The position numbers and the translations under genes were made by a program. A stretch of 64,000 nucleotides of DNA from Colwellia echini. Lineage in GTDB: Bacteria > Pseudomonadota > Gammaproteobacteria > Enterobacterales > Alteromonadaceae. The notes beneath the pieces were generated by a model, which saw nothing but the letters and a program-made list of their open reading frames with translations, was not told where the DNA came from and made no database searches. Positions within the stretch are counted from its first letter, which is position 1. Every line of letters starts with the position of its first letter. Positions 29,548 to 38,146 of the stretch are shown here, in pieces. Location: positions 600,070 through 664,069 of the forward strand of contig NZ_PJAI02000001.1 in assembly GCF_002843355.2 (NCBI RefSeq), written 5' to 3'.

Positions 29548-30618
29548 ATGGAACCGAACTGTATTTTATTCATTCCTGTGTCATCACCATCAGGGATTGG
29601 TGAATATATGCGCTCGATTATAATTGCGAGGGCGCTACAAAAACGTTGGCCTAATGTAAATATTCACTTCATTTTAAATTCACAGGTGTCGTATATAAAA
29701 GACTGCCCTTATACGGTTCACTTGTGTGATGGCTCGCCAACTAAAAATGCCAAAACAGTTAATAATATTATTAATAATCTTCGCCCTGAACTAGTGGTGT
29801 TTGATGCATCAGGGCGTGCTTCACAATTTAAACAGGCGAAATCGGTTGGCGCAAAAGTAGCGTTTATTTCCCAACATAATAAAAAACGTAGCCGTGGTTT
29901 AAAACTAAACCGTTTATTCAATACTGATATTCATTGGGTTGCACAGCCAGACTTTTGCATTCAACCAATTAATGTTTGGCAACGGTTAAAGTTATCTATT
30001 TTCAATAAACGAGTACCGCAAAATATTGGTGCTGTTTTTGAGTTAAGTGATCAAGCTGCGCAATTAGCGTTGTTAGATCAATTTGGCTTGATGAAAAATG
30101 ATTATTTCATCTTTAATGCTGGTTCAGGCGGACATAAAGTCAGTAATGAACTTGCCACCGATCTTTACTATCAGGCTGCTTTAACGTTTCAGCAAAAAAC
30201 ACAGCAAAAATGTGTTGTATTATTTGGGAGTAATTACCCTAAAAGCCTGCCAGAAAATTCAGCGGTAACCTGTATTAAAAGCATCAATAATAATGATTTT
30301 ATTAGCTTATTGGTTAATGCCAAAGGTTGTGTTATTAGCGCAGGAGATACTTTACTACAATGTATTGCGCTGCATAAACCTTGCGTAGCAGCACCTGTCT
30401 CACCCGATCAGCCTGCGCGATTAAAACGTTGTGATAAAGCGAAGTTGGTTTTTGCAGCTGAAGCGTCAATTACAAGTTTAGTCACTCAAACTATGCTCAT
30501 GCTTGATGAAGATAAATATAATGTAATGTCTAGTCAGTTGAAAAAGACAGCTGCGGTTAATGCTTTGGCAACCATTGTTGCTGATATTGATTCACTATTT
30601 CATACAGCCGCCAGATAA
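29548..30618 (+). CDS. Putative GT-B fold glycosyltransferase (MurG/UDP-GlcNAc-transferase-like layout)
   Basis: 356 residues. The layout is that of a GT-B enzyme: an N-terminal glycine-containing loop (FIPVSSPSGIGEYMRSIIIARAL), DASGRASQ and ISQHNKK in the first domain, and a C-terminal domain with YFIFNAGSGGHKVSNE and SAGDTLLQCIALHKPCVAAP, positions where MurG-like enzymes bind the nucleotide. Overall similarity to any named family is low, so donor and acceptor are unknown. It begins the plus-strand pair divergent from the Wzi-family gene, and the GT4 gene follows after 14 bp. Confidence 0.65.
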   Translation: MEPNCILFIPVSSPSGIGEYMRSIIIARALQKRWPNVNIHFILNSQVSYIKDCPYTVHLCDGSPTKNAKTVNNIINNLRPELVVFDASGRASQFKQAKSVGAKVAFISQHNKKRSRGLKLNRLFNTDIHWVAQPDFCIQPINVWQRLKLSIFNKRVPQNIGAVFELSDQAAQLALLDQFGLMKNDYFIFNAGSGGHKVSNELATDLYYQAALTFQQKTQQKCVVLFGSNYPKSLPENSAVTCIKSINNNDFISLLVNAKGCVISAGDTLLQCIALHKPCVAAPVSPDQPARLKRCDKAKLVFAAEASITSLVTQTMLMLDEDKYNVMSSQLKKTAAVNALATIVADIDSLFHTAAR

Positions 30619-30632
30619 AGCTTAAGGTAAAC

Positions 30633-31748
30633 ATGACTGATAAAGTAAAAAATATAGCAATCGTAATTGATGGTTTGACAGGCGGAGGGGCAGAGCGAGT
30701 AATGTTAAGCTTAGCTAGTGAACTTGTTGTGCAAGGCCATAGCGTTAGTCTTTTATCATTAGGTAATCGTTGTGATTATAGTATTCCAGAGGGCATCAAG
30801 ATGTCCTATCTGTTTAATCACAAAGCGTCAAAAGTAGATAGGTTTTGGCAAATTAAAGCGAGTGTTAGTAAGCTAGAAGAGTGGTTTACTCAGCAAGAAA
30901 ATCAAGGCAAGGCTTTTAATTTAGTTCTCTCTAATTTAGATCGCAGTAATAATTTACTCGCTAAAAGTAACGTTAAAAATGTTTATTATATTGTGCATAA
31001 CAGTGTTGAGGAAGAGCTACAGAGACAAAAAAAATTAGGCCCTTTATCCTACTGGTACTTACTGAAATCTAAACAAAACTTATCAGGAAAAAACTTAATT
31101 GCTGTTTCAAAAGGAATTGAGCAAGAAGTCCTTATTGGCAATATCATTAAACCGAAGAGTATACGTACTATTTTTAACCCGTTTGATATTAACGATATTA
31201 AACTTAAAGCAGCAATAGAAAACCCTAATATTCCTAATGAACCATACATTATTCATGTTGGTCGACTTGCCAAGCAAAAACGTCATGACATATTATTTGC
31301 GGCTTTAGCACAAGTTTCAGCAGACGTGAAATTAGTTTTATTATGTAATAAGCCAGCTAAAGCGCTAAAACTAGCTGAAAAATATAGTGTTGCCGAACGC
31401 CTTATTTTACCTGGTTTTCAAGACAACCCATACAATTGGATAAAACATGCTCAAGCTTTAATACTTAGCTCTGATTATGAGGGTTTTGGTAATGTTTTAG
31501 TTGAAGCTATTGCCGTTGGTACCAAAGTGGTAAGTACCGCTTGTCCGCACGGGCCTGACGAGATTTTAACAGGTGAATTAACCGAATTCCTAGTACCAAG
31601 AAGAGATGCTACAGCCTTGGCTAAGGCGATAGATACTGTATTAAATACGAAATTAAACCTGAGTGATGCAGGAATTTTAAACAAAGTTTCTGCGTGTGAT
31701 ATTGCACATCAATACTTAAGTTTAACTAAAAGCCCAAGTAAGAGTTAA
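30633..31748 (+). CDS. GT4-family glycosyltransferase
   Basis: 371 residues with the GT-B fold. The N-terminal loop is IDGLTGGGAERVMLSLA, typical of GT4 enzymes. The C-terminal domain shows YIIHVGRLAKQKRHDILFAAL, then LILPGF and the donor-binding block LSSDYEGFGNVLVEAIAVGTKVV with the two glutamates of the EX7E motif, followed by CPHGPDEIL. Similar proteins act in O-antigen, capsule or LPS outer-core synthesis. It forms a pair with the preceding gene (14-bp gap). Confidence 0.88.
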   Translation: MTDKVKNIAIVIDGLTGGGAERVMLSLASELVVQGHSVSLLSLGNRCDYSIPEGIKMSYLFNHKASKVDRFWQIKASVSKLEEWFTQQENQGKAFNLVLSNLDRSNNLLAKSNVKNVYYIVHNSVEEELQRQKKLGPLSYWYLLKSKQNLSGKNLIAVSKGIEQEVLIGNIIKPKSIRTIFNPFDINDIKLKAAIENPNIPNEPYIIHVGRLAKQKRHDILFAALAQVSADVKLVLLCNKPAKALKLAEKYSVAERLILPGFQDNPYNWIKHAQALILSSDYEGFGNVLVEAIAVGTKVVSTACPHGPDEILTGELTEFLVPRRDATALAKAIDTVLNTKLNLSDAGILNKVSACDIAHQYLSLTKSPSKS

Positions 31749-31788
31749 CTGCTAAGAAGGCTGTTACTGTATGTATTTGTACTCAAAT

Positions 31789-31826
31789 AACTGTCTCAAA
31801 TAACCTCAAGTGATTATTGAGACAGT
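31789..31826. terminator. Stem-loop between convergent genes
   Basis: AACTGTCTCAAATAA (31789-31803) pairs with TTATTGAGACAGTT (31814-31826 region) with one bulge, around a loop CCTCAAGTGA. There is no clear T tract in either direction, but the place between the convergent GT4 and SH3 genes fits a transcription end. Confidence 0.45.
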
Positions 31827-31850
31827 TAATTAATGATTAGCAACTTATCG

Positions 31851-32456
31851 TTATGACCAACTGTCCATAGAGCCACGACGACGAGCGAAAAGTTTTGGTA
31901 AAATCAAACCTAAGATTAAACCAATGCCTAATACTAAAGCACCATTAAAGAACCACTGTTTCTTGATATTGGTATCTTGATCTTTAATTTTGGCTTGGGT
32001 TTTTTCTAGTATATCGGTTAATTCTTTGAGCTCAGTGGTAAGATTTTTTTTATCGTTGGTTAATAAATTAACTTTACTGTTAAGCTCATTTACTTCGCCA
32101 TCAAGTTGCGTAGTGAAGTTATTACTTGTCGCTATTTGCTCGTTTAATTCAGCTACAACAAAACGTAAGCCCGGTTGCGTTGTAACATACTTGCTTTCAA
32201 CCCAAGCAGTGCGATTGGTGTTATCAATAATTTCACTATAATTATTATCAGCCGCACCTGTTATTTTAATTTCAGTGCCAGCGAGAATCGTACCTAGAAT
32301 TCTATAGTTGGTTCCAGGCCCCGTATGCATATAAATGAATAACTCATCTGAAATATAGCCTTGCTTGTAATTATTTTCTGCAGCATGGGCGGATAAAAAA
32401 AGCGAGCTAGATAAAGTGATAACAATCATTGTTATGACATTAATAACGTTATTCAT
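31851..32456 (-). CDS. YgiM-like SH3-domain membrane protein (TIGR04211 type)
   Basis: 201 residues. A signal peptide (to about residue 26, AHAAENN) leads into a bacterial SH3 domain (about 30-95: YISDELFIYMHTGPGTNYRI, then WVESKYV). A coiled coil follows (about 105-165), then a C-terminal membrane helix (FFNGALVLGIGLILGLILP) and a basic tail (KLFARRRGS). This is the architecture of E. coli YgiM, function unknown but envelope-located. In E. coli ygiM neighbours ygiF and cca. Here a YgiF-like gene is divergent from it across a 494-bp gap carrying a repeated element, and cca is elsewhere in the window. Confidence 0.88.
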   Translation of the reverse strand: MNNVINVITMIVITLSSSLFLSAHAAENNYKQGYISDELFIYMHTGPGTNYRILGTILAGTEIKITGAADNNYSEIIDNTNRTAWVESKYVTTQPGLRFVVAELNEQIATSNNFTTQLDGEVNELNSKVNLLTNDKKNLTTELKELTDILEKTQAKIKDQDTNIKKQWFFNGALVLGIGLILGLILPKLFARRRGSMDSWS

Positions 32457-32725
32457 AGAAAAACCAATGTAGTAAATAAATCAAAGAAGACAAGATATTA
32501 TGTGTTTGCTGCTTTGATGGCAAGCTAAGATTTTTGCCTCTAGCATTAAAAAACACCATTAACCCCCTTAAAATAGACGTTTTACTTGGTTATATTCGCT
32601 TACATTAATTTGTTAATCAAAGGTAATAAAACCATACTCGCTATTGGCATAAGGGCAGACTATCGGTATCCTTGTGTAATGAATGTAAAGTTATTAATAA
32701 ACCTAAGTTTCTGATAAGAAAAATA

Positions 32726-32930
32726 CTACAACAGCCTTGTTTATCGGTATTTTCTTTAAATGAGCTGTGTTATGAAAGCCCCATAATCTGTTATTGGACT
32801 CGCTTTCTCACCTTGATCTATTAATAGCTAAAGAATAGTTCAATAATCACTAAAGCCGCTACCGTTATACATGACTAAGGTATTGATATAATTAACTTAT
32901 ATCAATACTACTATCCCGAACTCAAGTTAA
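32726..32930. repeat. Repeated intergenic element, about 205 bp (copy 1)
   Basis: One end reads CTACAACAGCCTT (32726-32738) and the other CTATCCCGAACTCAAGTTA (32911-32929). The same two ends, in inverted order, bound the sequence at 63805-64000, and both appear rearranged at 60229-60322. Internally it has GTTATGAAAGC followed by AATCTGTTATTG-like sequence, and a strong hairpin TATTGATATA/TATATCAATA (32881-32907). No ORF is present. It fills most of the ygiM-ygiF gap. Confidence 0.7.
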
Positions 32931-32950
32931 TAAATATTAATTAGGACAAA

Positions 32951-34714
32951 ATGGTTACCGAAATAGAATTAAAATATTCCCTGCTTGAAACCTCTAATAC
33001 AGCAAGATCAACGCAGATAAAAACAGTAATAAGTCAGTTATTGACTGAACATGATCTTACTTTTGTTCATCAAGAAAAAAGTTTGAGTAATTGCTATTTT
33101 GATACCCCTGATTTTACTTTACGTAAAAATCGTATTGCGCTGCGAACACGCGGTACAAAAAAAGGGGCTGAAAATGAGCATTTTGAACAAACCATAAAAA
33201 CCTCAGGTAAAGTTATTGCGGGTTTACACCAAAGACCAGAATACAATGTAGATATTAATAACGCAAAACCACTTTTGGCTTTATTTCCGGCAACAATTTG
33301 GCCAAATAACACCGATATAAACCAGCTACAGCAACAAGTAATTGAGCTTTTTGCAACTAATTTCACCCGTAACACTTGGTTGGTAACTATTCCTAATATC
33401 CAAGGTAATACCCAAGATAATGCTCAAATTGAAGTGGCTTTTGATTGTGGTGATATTGTCTGTTCAGGTTATCAGTACAAAGAGCCTATTCATGAAGTTG
33501 AATTAGAGGTTGTTAGTGGTCCTACCGATGCGCTGTTTGGTTTAACGAAATTACTTTTTAGCAAATTAGCATTACGCCCCGGTCAGTTAACAAAAGCCGC
33601 GCGAGGCTATGCTTTGTATCGTCAGAGCATAGATACGAGTAATATTTGCCTTGAGAAAAGCTTACCAATAAATACACCGCCTGAATTACCCTTGATAAAA
33701 TTAACTTCTAATGAATCATTAAAAACTGCATTAATGGAAGGGTTATCAACTAGTTTAACGCAATTACAGTTGCGTGTTGACGAGTATGTGGCGACATGCG
33801 CGAATGAAGCGAATACTAGCGTTCAAAATGAGTCTGATGCTTTAACTGCGCGGCAAATAACTGCGTTACAAAAAATACAAACGCTGTTGATATTACTTAG
33901 ACATGGGTTTTGGATTTTTGAAGCTGAGTTAACAGAGCGGGATGAGTTTATTCGTAAGGAGTTGAGCTACTTTATTGGTAAATTTAGTTGGCTTGATAAA
34001 GTATTAAACGATCAACTTTTCTCTCATTTTTTATCTCACTCGTTGGAAAAAACAGAGATCGATGTGGTTGTTGGGATGAATGAGGCAGAAAAATCACTAT
34101 TAGAGTTTACCTTAGAGTCAATTATAACTATCGATGATGATAATGACCCTTACCCCGATAGTGCCCACACCTTAAGCCTATTACATAGTGAGCGTTTTAA
34201 TCAATTACAATTAAGCTTATTAATGTTATTACTAAAGAATGAGCATAACAGCTCTGAGTTACAGCAAAGCAACATGGCTATTGTCGATTTTTCAGCCGCT
34301 CAACTGACAAGTTATCGTAACGCTGTTAATAGTGAACTTGCTAATCTTTTTGCAAAAGATAAACCCTACTTAATTACAGAGAATAAATCAGCACAGGTAT
34401 TATTAAATAGAGCACTATTAACAATCTGTTGGTTAGGTAGTGTATTTACTGACTCTGAAAGTGATATAATCAAAACCTACATTGCACCTTGGCTTGATAT
34501 TAAGGAAAGTGTAAATAAGTTGCAGTGTGTAGTTGCGCTTGAATCAAGACTTCAGGTAATGGATGCTAAAGCTTTATTAGAAAAGCCTGTCGAAATAGAA
34601 CATATTACAGCGTGGCTAACAAGTTTACACGACAAGTGTATTATTGACCTTGATCAAGCTGTTGTGAACAGTGCAGGAATGGAGCCTTATTGGCCAGAAA
34701 CCTATTGCAAATAA
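32951..34714 (+). CDS. YgiF-like CYTH (inorganic triphosphatase) and CHAD-region protein
   Basis: 587 residues. The CYTH domain begins at the N-terminus with the signature ExExK (E4-I-E6-L-K8). It continues with CYFDTPDFTLRKNRIALRTR, EQTIKTSG and a C-terminal VEIELE-like HEVELEVVSG, and LALRPGQLTKAARGY; these line the tunnel that binds triphosphate and metal. E. coli YgiF is an inorganic triphosphatase. From about residue 250 a helical CHAD-like region follows, with HGFWIFEAELTERDEFIRKEL; the protein is longer than E. coli YgiF (433 residues). The L,D-transpeptidase gene follows after 39 bp. Confidence 0.88.
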   Translation: MVTEIELKYSLLETSNTARSTQIKTVISQLLTEHDLTFVHQEKSLSNCYFDTPDFTLRKNRIALRTRGTKKGAENEHFEQTIKTSGKVIAGLHQRPEYNVDINNAKPLLALFPATIWPNNTDINQLQQQVIELFATNFTRNTWLVTIPNIQGNTQDNAQIEVAFDCGDIVCSGYQYKEPIHEVELEVVSGPTDALFGLTKLLFSKLALRPGQLTKAARGYALYRQSIDTSNICLEKSLPINTPPELPLIKLTSNESLKTALMEGLSTSLTQLQLRVDEYVATCANEANTSVQNESDALTARQITALQKIQTLLILLRHGFWIFEAELTERDEFIRKELSYFIGKFSWLDKVLNDQLFSHFLSHSLEKTEIDVVVGMNEAEKSLLEFTLESIITIDDDNDPYPDSAHTLSLLHSERFNQLQLSLLMLLLKNEHNSSELQQSNMAIVDFSAAQLTSYRNAVNSELANLFAKDKPYLITENKSAQVLLNRALLTICWLGSVFTDSESDIIKTYIAPWLDIKESVNKLQCVVALESRLQVMDAKALLEKPVEIEHITAWLTSLHDKCIIDLDQAVVNSAGMEPYWPETYCK

Positions 34715-34753
34715 TAGTTACGTGTAGATAAACATGAGTATTAATTTTAAATT

Positions 34754-35668
34754 ATGAATAAAATATTACGCCCACTTTCTTTCTCATTAACTCTTTTAAC
34801 CATATTGCTCATAAGTCAGCCATTAATGGCAAAAGTTTATGATATGAGCAACATTAAAAATAGATTGATCGGCGAGCCAATTATCCATACAGCGGTTGAA
34901 GGTGATTATTTTCAGCAATTGGCAGAGGATTATAATGTTGGTTTCTTAGCTTTATTGGCTGCGAACCCTAAACTTGATCCTTTTTTATTGAAACCGGGGA
35001 CAGAAGTTATTATTCCCAATCAGATGTTACTGCCTTATGTTCCACAAGTGGGCATAGTTATTAATCTACCAGAACTACGTTTATACTATTTTTCGCCAGA
35101 TGAAAATAAAGTACATGTTTTTCCTGTCGGTATTGGTCGAGAAGGATTAACCACGCCATTAACAAATACCGTTGTAGGGCAAAAGCGTAAAAACCCTACT
35201 TGGCGGCCAACCAAAGAAGCGCAACAGCGTCATTTTGAAGAGCATGGCGAGTATTTACCTAAAGAAGTGCCATCTGGACCCGATAATCCATTTGGTAAAT
35301 ATGCAATTCGTTTAGACACGAGTGAGTACTTAATTCATGGCTCTAATAAGCGTTTTGGCATTGGAATGCGCGCTAGTTCTGGTTGTATACGTATGTATGA
35401 TGAGGATATTGAGTGGGTATTCAATAATGTACCGAAAGGGACTAAAGTTAGAATTATTAATCAACCAGTAAAAATGTCTTATGAAAAAGACGGTAAGCAA
35501 TTAATCGAAATACACCAACCGTTAACCGATGAAAATGAAGTCACTAAGGATAAAGTTATTCTTACCAGGGCACTGCAACGATTTGTGGGCACTAAGCGCG
35601 AACATTGGCAGCAACTTATCCCTGTTTTGGATAAGCCACAAGGTTTAGTTATTGAGTTAACAGAGTAG
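34754..35668 (+). CDS. L,D-transpeptidase (ErfK/YbiS/YcfS/YnhG-like)
   Basis: 304 residues. A signal peptide ends near residue 26 (QPLMAKVYD). A LysM-like module at about 42-90 (HTAVEGDYFQQLAEDYNVGF...LKPGTEVIIP) precedes the YkuD catalytic domain. Its active site is seen as H195 in LIHGSN and Cys211 in SSGCIRMYDEDI. Enzymes of this layout and length link the C-terminal lysine of Braun lipoprotein to diaminopimelate in peptidoglycan. The convergent neighbour 81 bp away encodes just such a lipoprotein. Confidence 0.93.
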   Translation: MNKILRPLSFSLTLLTILLISQPLMAKVYDMSNIKNRLIGEPIIHTAVEGDYFQQLAEDYNVGFLALLAANPKLDPFLLKPGTEVIIPNQMLLPYVPQVGIVINLPELRLYYFSPDENKVHVFPVGIGREGLTTPLTNTVVGQKRKNPTWRPTKEAQQRHFEEHGEYLPKEVPSGPDNPFGKYAIRLDTSEYLIHGSNKRFGIGMRASSGCIRMYDEDIEWVFNNVPKGTKVRIINQPVKMSYEKDGKQLIEIHQPLTDENEVTKDKVILTRALQRFVGTKREHWQQLIPVLDKPQGLVIELTE

Positions 35669-35686
35669 CCCTAAAAACCTGGACAT

Positions 35687-35714
35687 AAAAAAAGCACCCT
35701 AGGGTGCTTTTTTT
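35687..35714. terminator. Bidirectional terminator, perfect 28-bp palindrome
   Basis: AAAAAAAGCACCCT (35687-35700) is followed directly by its exact reverse complement AGGGTGCTTTTTTT (35701-35714). It serves both the L,D-transpeptidase gene and the convergent lpp-like gene. Confidence 0.92.
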
Positions 35715-35749
35715 ATTTATTAATTATTAAAATTTATAATTAATAAAGT

Positions 35750-36007
35750 TTATTTTTTGTAAGAAGCTACAACGTTATCAATACGTTTGTTAGCTGCTTT
35801 AGCATTTGCAGCAGCTTCTTCAGCTGATGCTTTAGCTGCTTTAGCGTCAGCCATAGTTGCTTTTTGTTGTGTTTCTAAATCAGAAACTTGAGCAGATAAC
35901 GCATCAACTTTGTTAGTTAATTTGTTGATGTTAGCGTCAAGAGCGTCAGTGTTTGCACAAGCAGTTAATGCTAATACTAATGAAAGAGTAGTAAGTTTTT
36001 TTAACAT
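35750..36007 (-). CDS. lpp: Lpp/alanine-zipper type murein lipoprotein
   Basis: 85 residues. A short signal peptide ends with the lipobox LTAC (14-17), leaving a mature lipoprotein of about 69 residues. The mature part has heptad-spaced hydrophobic residues (INKLTNKVDALSAQVSDLE) followed by an alanine-rich stretch (AKAAKASAEEAAANAKAAN), the pattern of the Lpp trimeric coiled coil. It ends YKK, where E. coli Lpp ends YRK, so the C-terminal lysine for covalent attachment to peptidoglycan is present. E. coli Lpp has 78 residues. The gene is convergent with the L,D-transpeptidase gene. Confidence 0.9.
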   Translation of the reverse strand: MLKKLTTLSLVLALTACANTDALDANINKLTNKVDALSAQVSDLETQQKATMADAKAAKASAEEAAANAKAANKRIDNVVASYKK

Positions 36008-36167
36008 AATAATATCCCTAGTGAAGTTAATTTTTCTGGTTGGGAGCAGTATGCCATAAAAAAAAATTATAACAAAGTAGTTACAGTTAAATTTTTGATA
36101 AGTATTTGTTATTTATTAACCATATTTATTAGTTGTTGAAAATATTGAATATTTTCGTTTGAATAGT

Positions 36168-36494
36168 TTAGGTATTACTATCGTTTATATGAGAAATTAA
36201 ATCATCCATTAGTTTTCGTTTGATTTCTAATTGGTCTTCGGGATTTAAATGATACTTTTGAGCAAGAACCTCATAGTCGCTAGGCGCCAAACTGACCGTT
36301 AAGCGAGGACGTTTTGGCTTTTTGCTAATGGGTAAACCTAAAATATCACGTATTTGATCTGAAGGACTTAAACCTGCTTCGAGCGCTTGTTTACGGATTG
36401 ATAATTGAATTTTTTCATCCATATCAAAAGCAACTTGTACCGCTTTAATTGCTTTAACTGATGATTGCCATTTCTCTGGTATTTTCCTAGTCAT
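36168..36494 (-). CDS. Small protein of unknown function, possibly ribbon-helix-helix-like
   Basis: 108 residues, basic, with no signal peptide or membrane segment. Two stretches have a ribbon-helix-helix flavour: KIQLSIRKQALEAGLSPSDQ followed by IRDILGL, and RPRLTVSLAPSDYEVLAQKY. This is only a resemblance; it could be a DNA-binding regulator or something else. It lies 82 bp downstream of the DUF2491 gene in the same direction, at the end of the PspA-containing cassette, so it may belong to that system. It would be a natural candidate for the factor acting at the palindromes at 38600-38650, but nothing in the sequence proves that. Confidence 0.55.
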   Translation of the reverse strand: MTRKIPEKWQSSVKAIKAVQVAFDMDEKIQLSIRKQALEAGLSPSDQIRDILGLPISKKPKRPRLTVSLAPSDYEVLAQKYHLNPEDQLEIKRKLMDDLISHINDSNT

Positions 36495-36576
36495 AGAGTT
36501 CTCGCTACAGTAACTTTTGGTAAGCTAATAGTAATTAAATGAAATTGTAATTAAGTATTTGGTTTGTGTAAAATGC

Positions 36577-37218
36577 CTAGCTTCCAGGGTACATATCAAC
36601 GATATCGCTAAGCGGTCTAAATAACGTTAAGCAAACTTCGGTATCGCCATCTTGCCAAACTTCCACATCAACCCCTTTACTTTGATCTTCATTGTAAAGA
36701 CTGTAAAGCTCGAACTGCTCACCACTGTCTTTACCTTCATAAGGTGATAGGCTTTCACTACGATGATCTTTACGATGAAAAAAACCAACAGTGGCAAATA
36801 CGCTTTGCTGATATTGGTCGCTACTCCACATTTTGGTTAGCTCAGTGTCTGATTTTTTCTCAAGAAATGCTTCGCCAGGCTCATCAAAGACTTGTGAAAA
36901 GTTATCTAAGTCAAATAAAGTTTCCACATCTTCATGTTGAATCTTTAATGTTAGTTTAAGCTCGGTAATATCATCAACTTCTAATGATAAAAATATTTCG
37001 AGGTGGTTACTACCAAGTAACGCCCACTCGGTTTGTACCTTGTGCTCAAATTCGTAGCTATTAATGGCTTTTACTTGAAACTGTTGTCCGCGTAATGTCT
37101 CAGGTAAGGCGAAGCTATCAGTTAGAACAACAATATCGCCAACCAGCAATTGAGAAACCTTTGTTAGTTTTCTTGGTGTATCGGTTGATTTAGAAAATAT
37201 TTTTTTTAAAAAATTCAT
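36577..37218 (-). CDS. yjfK: DUF2491 family protein (YjfK-like)
   Basis: 213 residues from the ATG at 37218 (N-terminus MNFLKKIFSK); an upstream TTG at 37242 is disfavoured because CAGGTAA lies at ribosome-binding distance from 37218. E. coli YjfK has 219 residues and is in the yjfIJKLM-yjfC cluster. Recognisable parts are VGDIVVLTDSFALPETLRGQ and the C-terminal VWQDGDTEVCLTLFRPLSDI. No enzymatic motif is visible; biochemical function is unknown. It follows the PspA-like gene by 159 bp, with a hairpin terminator in between. Confidence 0.85.
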   Translation of the reverse strand: MNFLKKIFSKSTDTPRKLTKVSQLLVGDIVVLTDSFALPETLRGQQFQVKAINSYEFEHKVQTEWALLGSNHLEIFLSLEVDDITELKLTLKIQHEDVETLFDLDNFSQVFDEPGEAFLEKKSDTELTKMWSSDQYQQSVFATVGFFHRKDHRSESLSPYEGKDSGEQFELYSLYNEDQSKGVDVEVWQDGDTEVCLTLFRPLSDIVDMYPGS

Positions 37219-37330
37219 AGGATTACCTGAATTAATAGACAATTATAAGTTAATGGTTCGAAGCTAAAATATTTACTAGGTCGAGTAGTAAGTTGATTAG
37301 TAGTGAGAAAACTACAATGTAATACAAATG

Positions 37331-37360
37331 AAAAAGCCAGTTAAATTAATTAACTGGCTT
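37331..37360 (-). terminator. Terminator after the PspA-like gene
   Basis: On the minus strand AAGCCAGTTAA and TTAACTGGCTT (37360-37350 and 37344-37334) form an 11-bp stem with a 5-nt loop, followed by a T run (37335-37331). It lies 18 bp beyond the pspA-like stop and separates it from the DUF2491 gene, which may therefore depend on read-through or its own promoter. Confidence 0.75.
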
Positions 37361-37377
37361 AATATTACTTGTATTTT

Positions 37378-38073
37378 CTATTTTTGTGCTTGTTTAGCTT
37401 TTAATCGTTCTAATACAGAGTTAGCACTATTGTCTTGCGCACCAATACCAGCCGCTTTTAATTGTGCTTGTAATGACGTATCTGAATCTTCAGCGGCAAG
37501 TAATTCGCCAGCTTTCATTTTATCATCAAACTTTTGTTGCTTAGCTTTAATACGTTCTAAAGAATCTTTAGCACTCAATAGCTTAGAGTTACTTGATGAG
37601 AAATTATCTGTGATCGCTGATGTTGCTTTTTGTACACTTTCAGTGGTTTTAACCATAGAAAGTTGACGTTTATGTTCAGCAACTTGACGCTCACTTTTCT
37701 TCACTAGATCTTTCAAGCGGGTAGCACTGCCGCTAAAGCTATCATGTGCTTGTTGTTGATCAGCTAAAGCACTTTCTAAGGTGGCAATTTTTTCTGCTAC
37801 GGCTAACGCTAATGTTTCATCACCTTTTTCTAAGGCTTGTGCTACATAACCTTCATGTTCTGTAATCTCACGTGTTACACGGTCTATTTCACGTTTTGCT
37901 GCCATTTGTTCAGCCATAACGCCAGTTAAATCGCGTTTTGCTTTGGTTAAATGGTTTTCAGCATCACGAATTTCTTGTTCAAAAATACGGGTAGCATTGG
38001 CATCAATAATTGCTTCACCAGCTTCTGACGCACCGCCACGAATTGCGGTCATAATTTTTTTAAATATACTCAT
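37378..38073 (-). CDS. yjfJ: PspA/IM30 family protein (YjfJ-like)
   Basis: 231 residues, nearly all long amphipathic helices, as in the ESCRT-III-related PspA/Vipp1 family that coats and stabilises the inner membrane. It begins MSIFKKIMTAIRGGASEAGE with an amphipathic N-terminal helix, then EQEIRDAENHLTKAKRDLTG and a long coiled coil (to about residue 150). The C-terminal part (LQAQLKAAGIG...VLERLKAKQ) is of the YjfJ type rather than classical PspA of the psp operon. It is transcribed after the DUF2170 gene (73-bp gap). The neighbours match the E. coli yjf cluster. Confidence 0.92.
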   Translation of the reverse strand: MSIFKKIMTAIRGGASEAGEAIIDANATRIFEQEIRDAENHLTKAKRDLTGVMAEQMAAKREIDRVTREITEHEGYVAQALEKGDETLALAVAEKIATLESALADQQQAHDSFSGSATRLKDLVKKSERQVAEHKRQLSMVKTTESVQKATSAITDNFSSSNSKLLSAKDSLERIKAKQQKFDDKMKAGELLAAEDSDTSLQAQLKAAGIGAQDNSANSVLERLKAKQAQK

Positions 38074-38146
38074 TATTAACTCCTAACTTGGGTATTAAAG
38101 TGATTACTAAATAGTGACTAAGTACTTCTTAGGTACAAAGTGTTAA

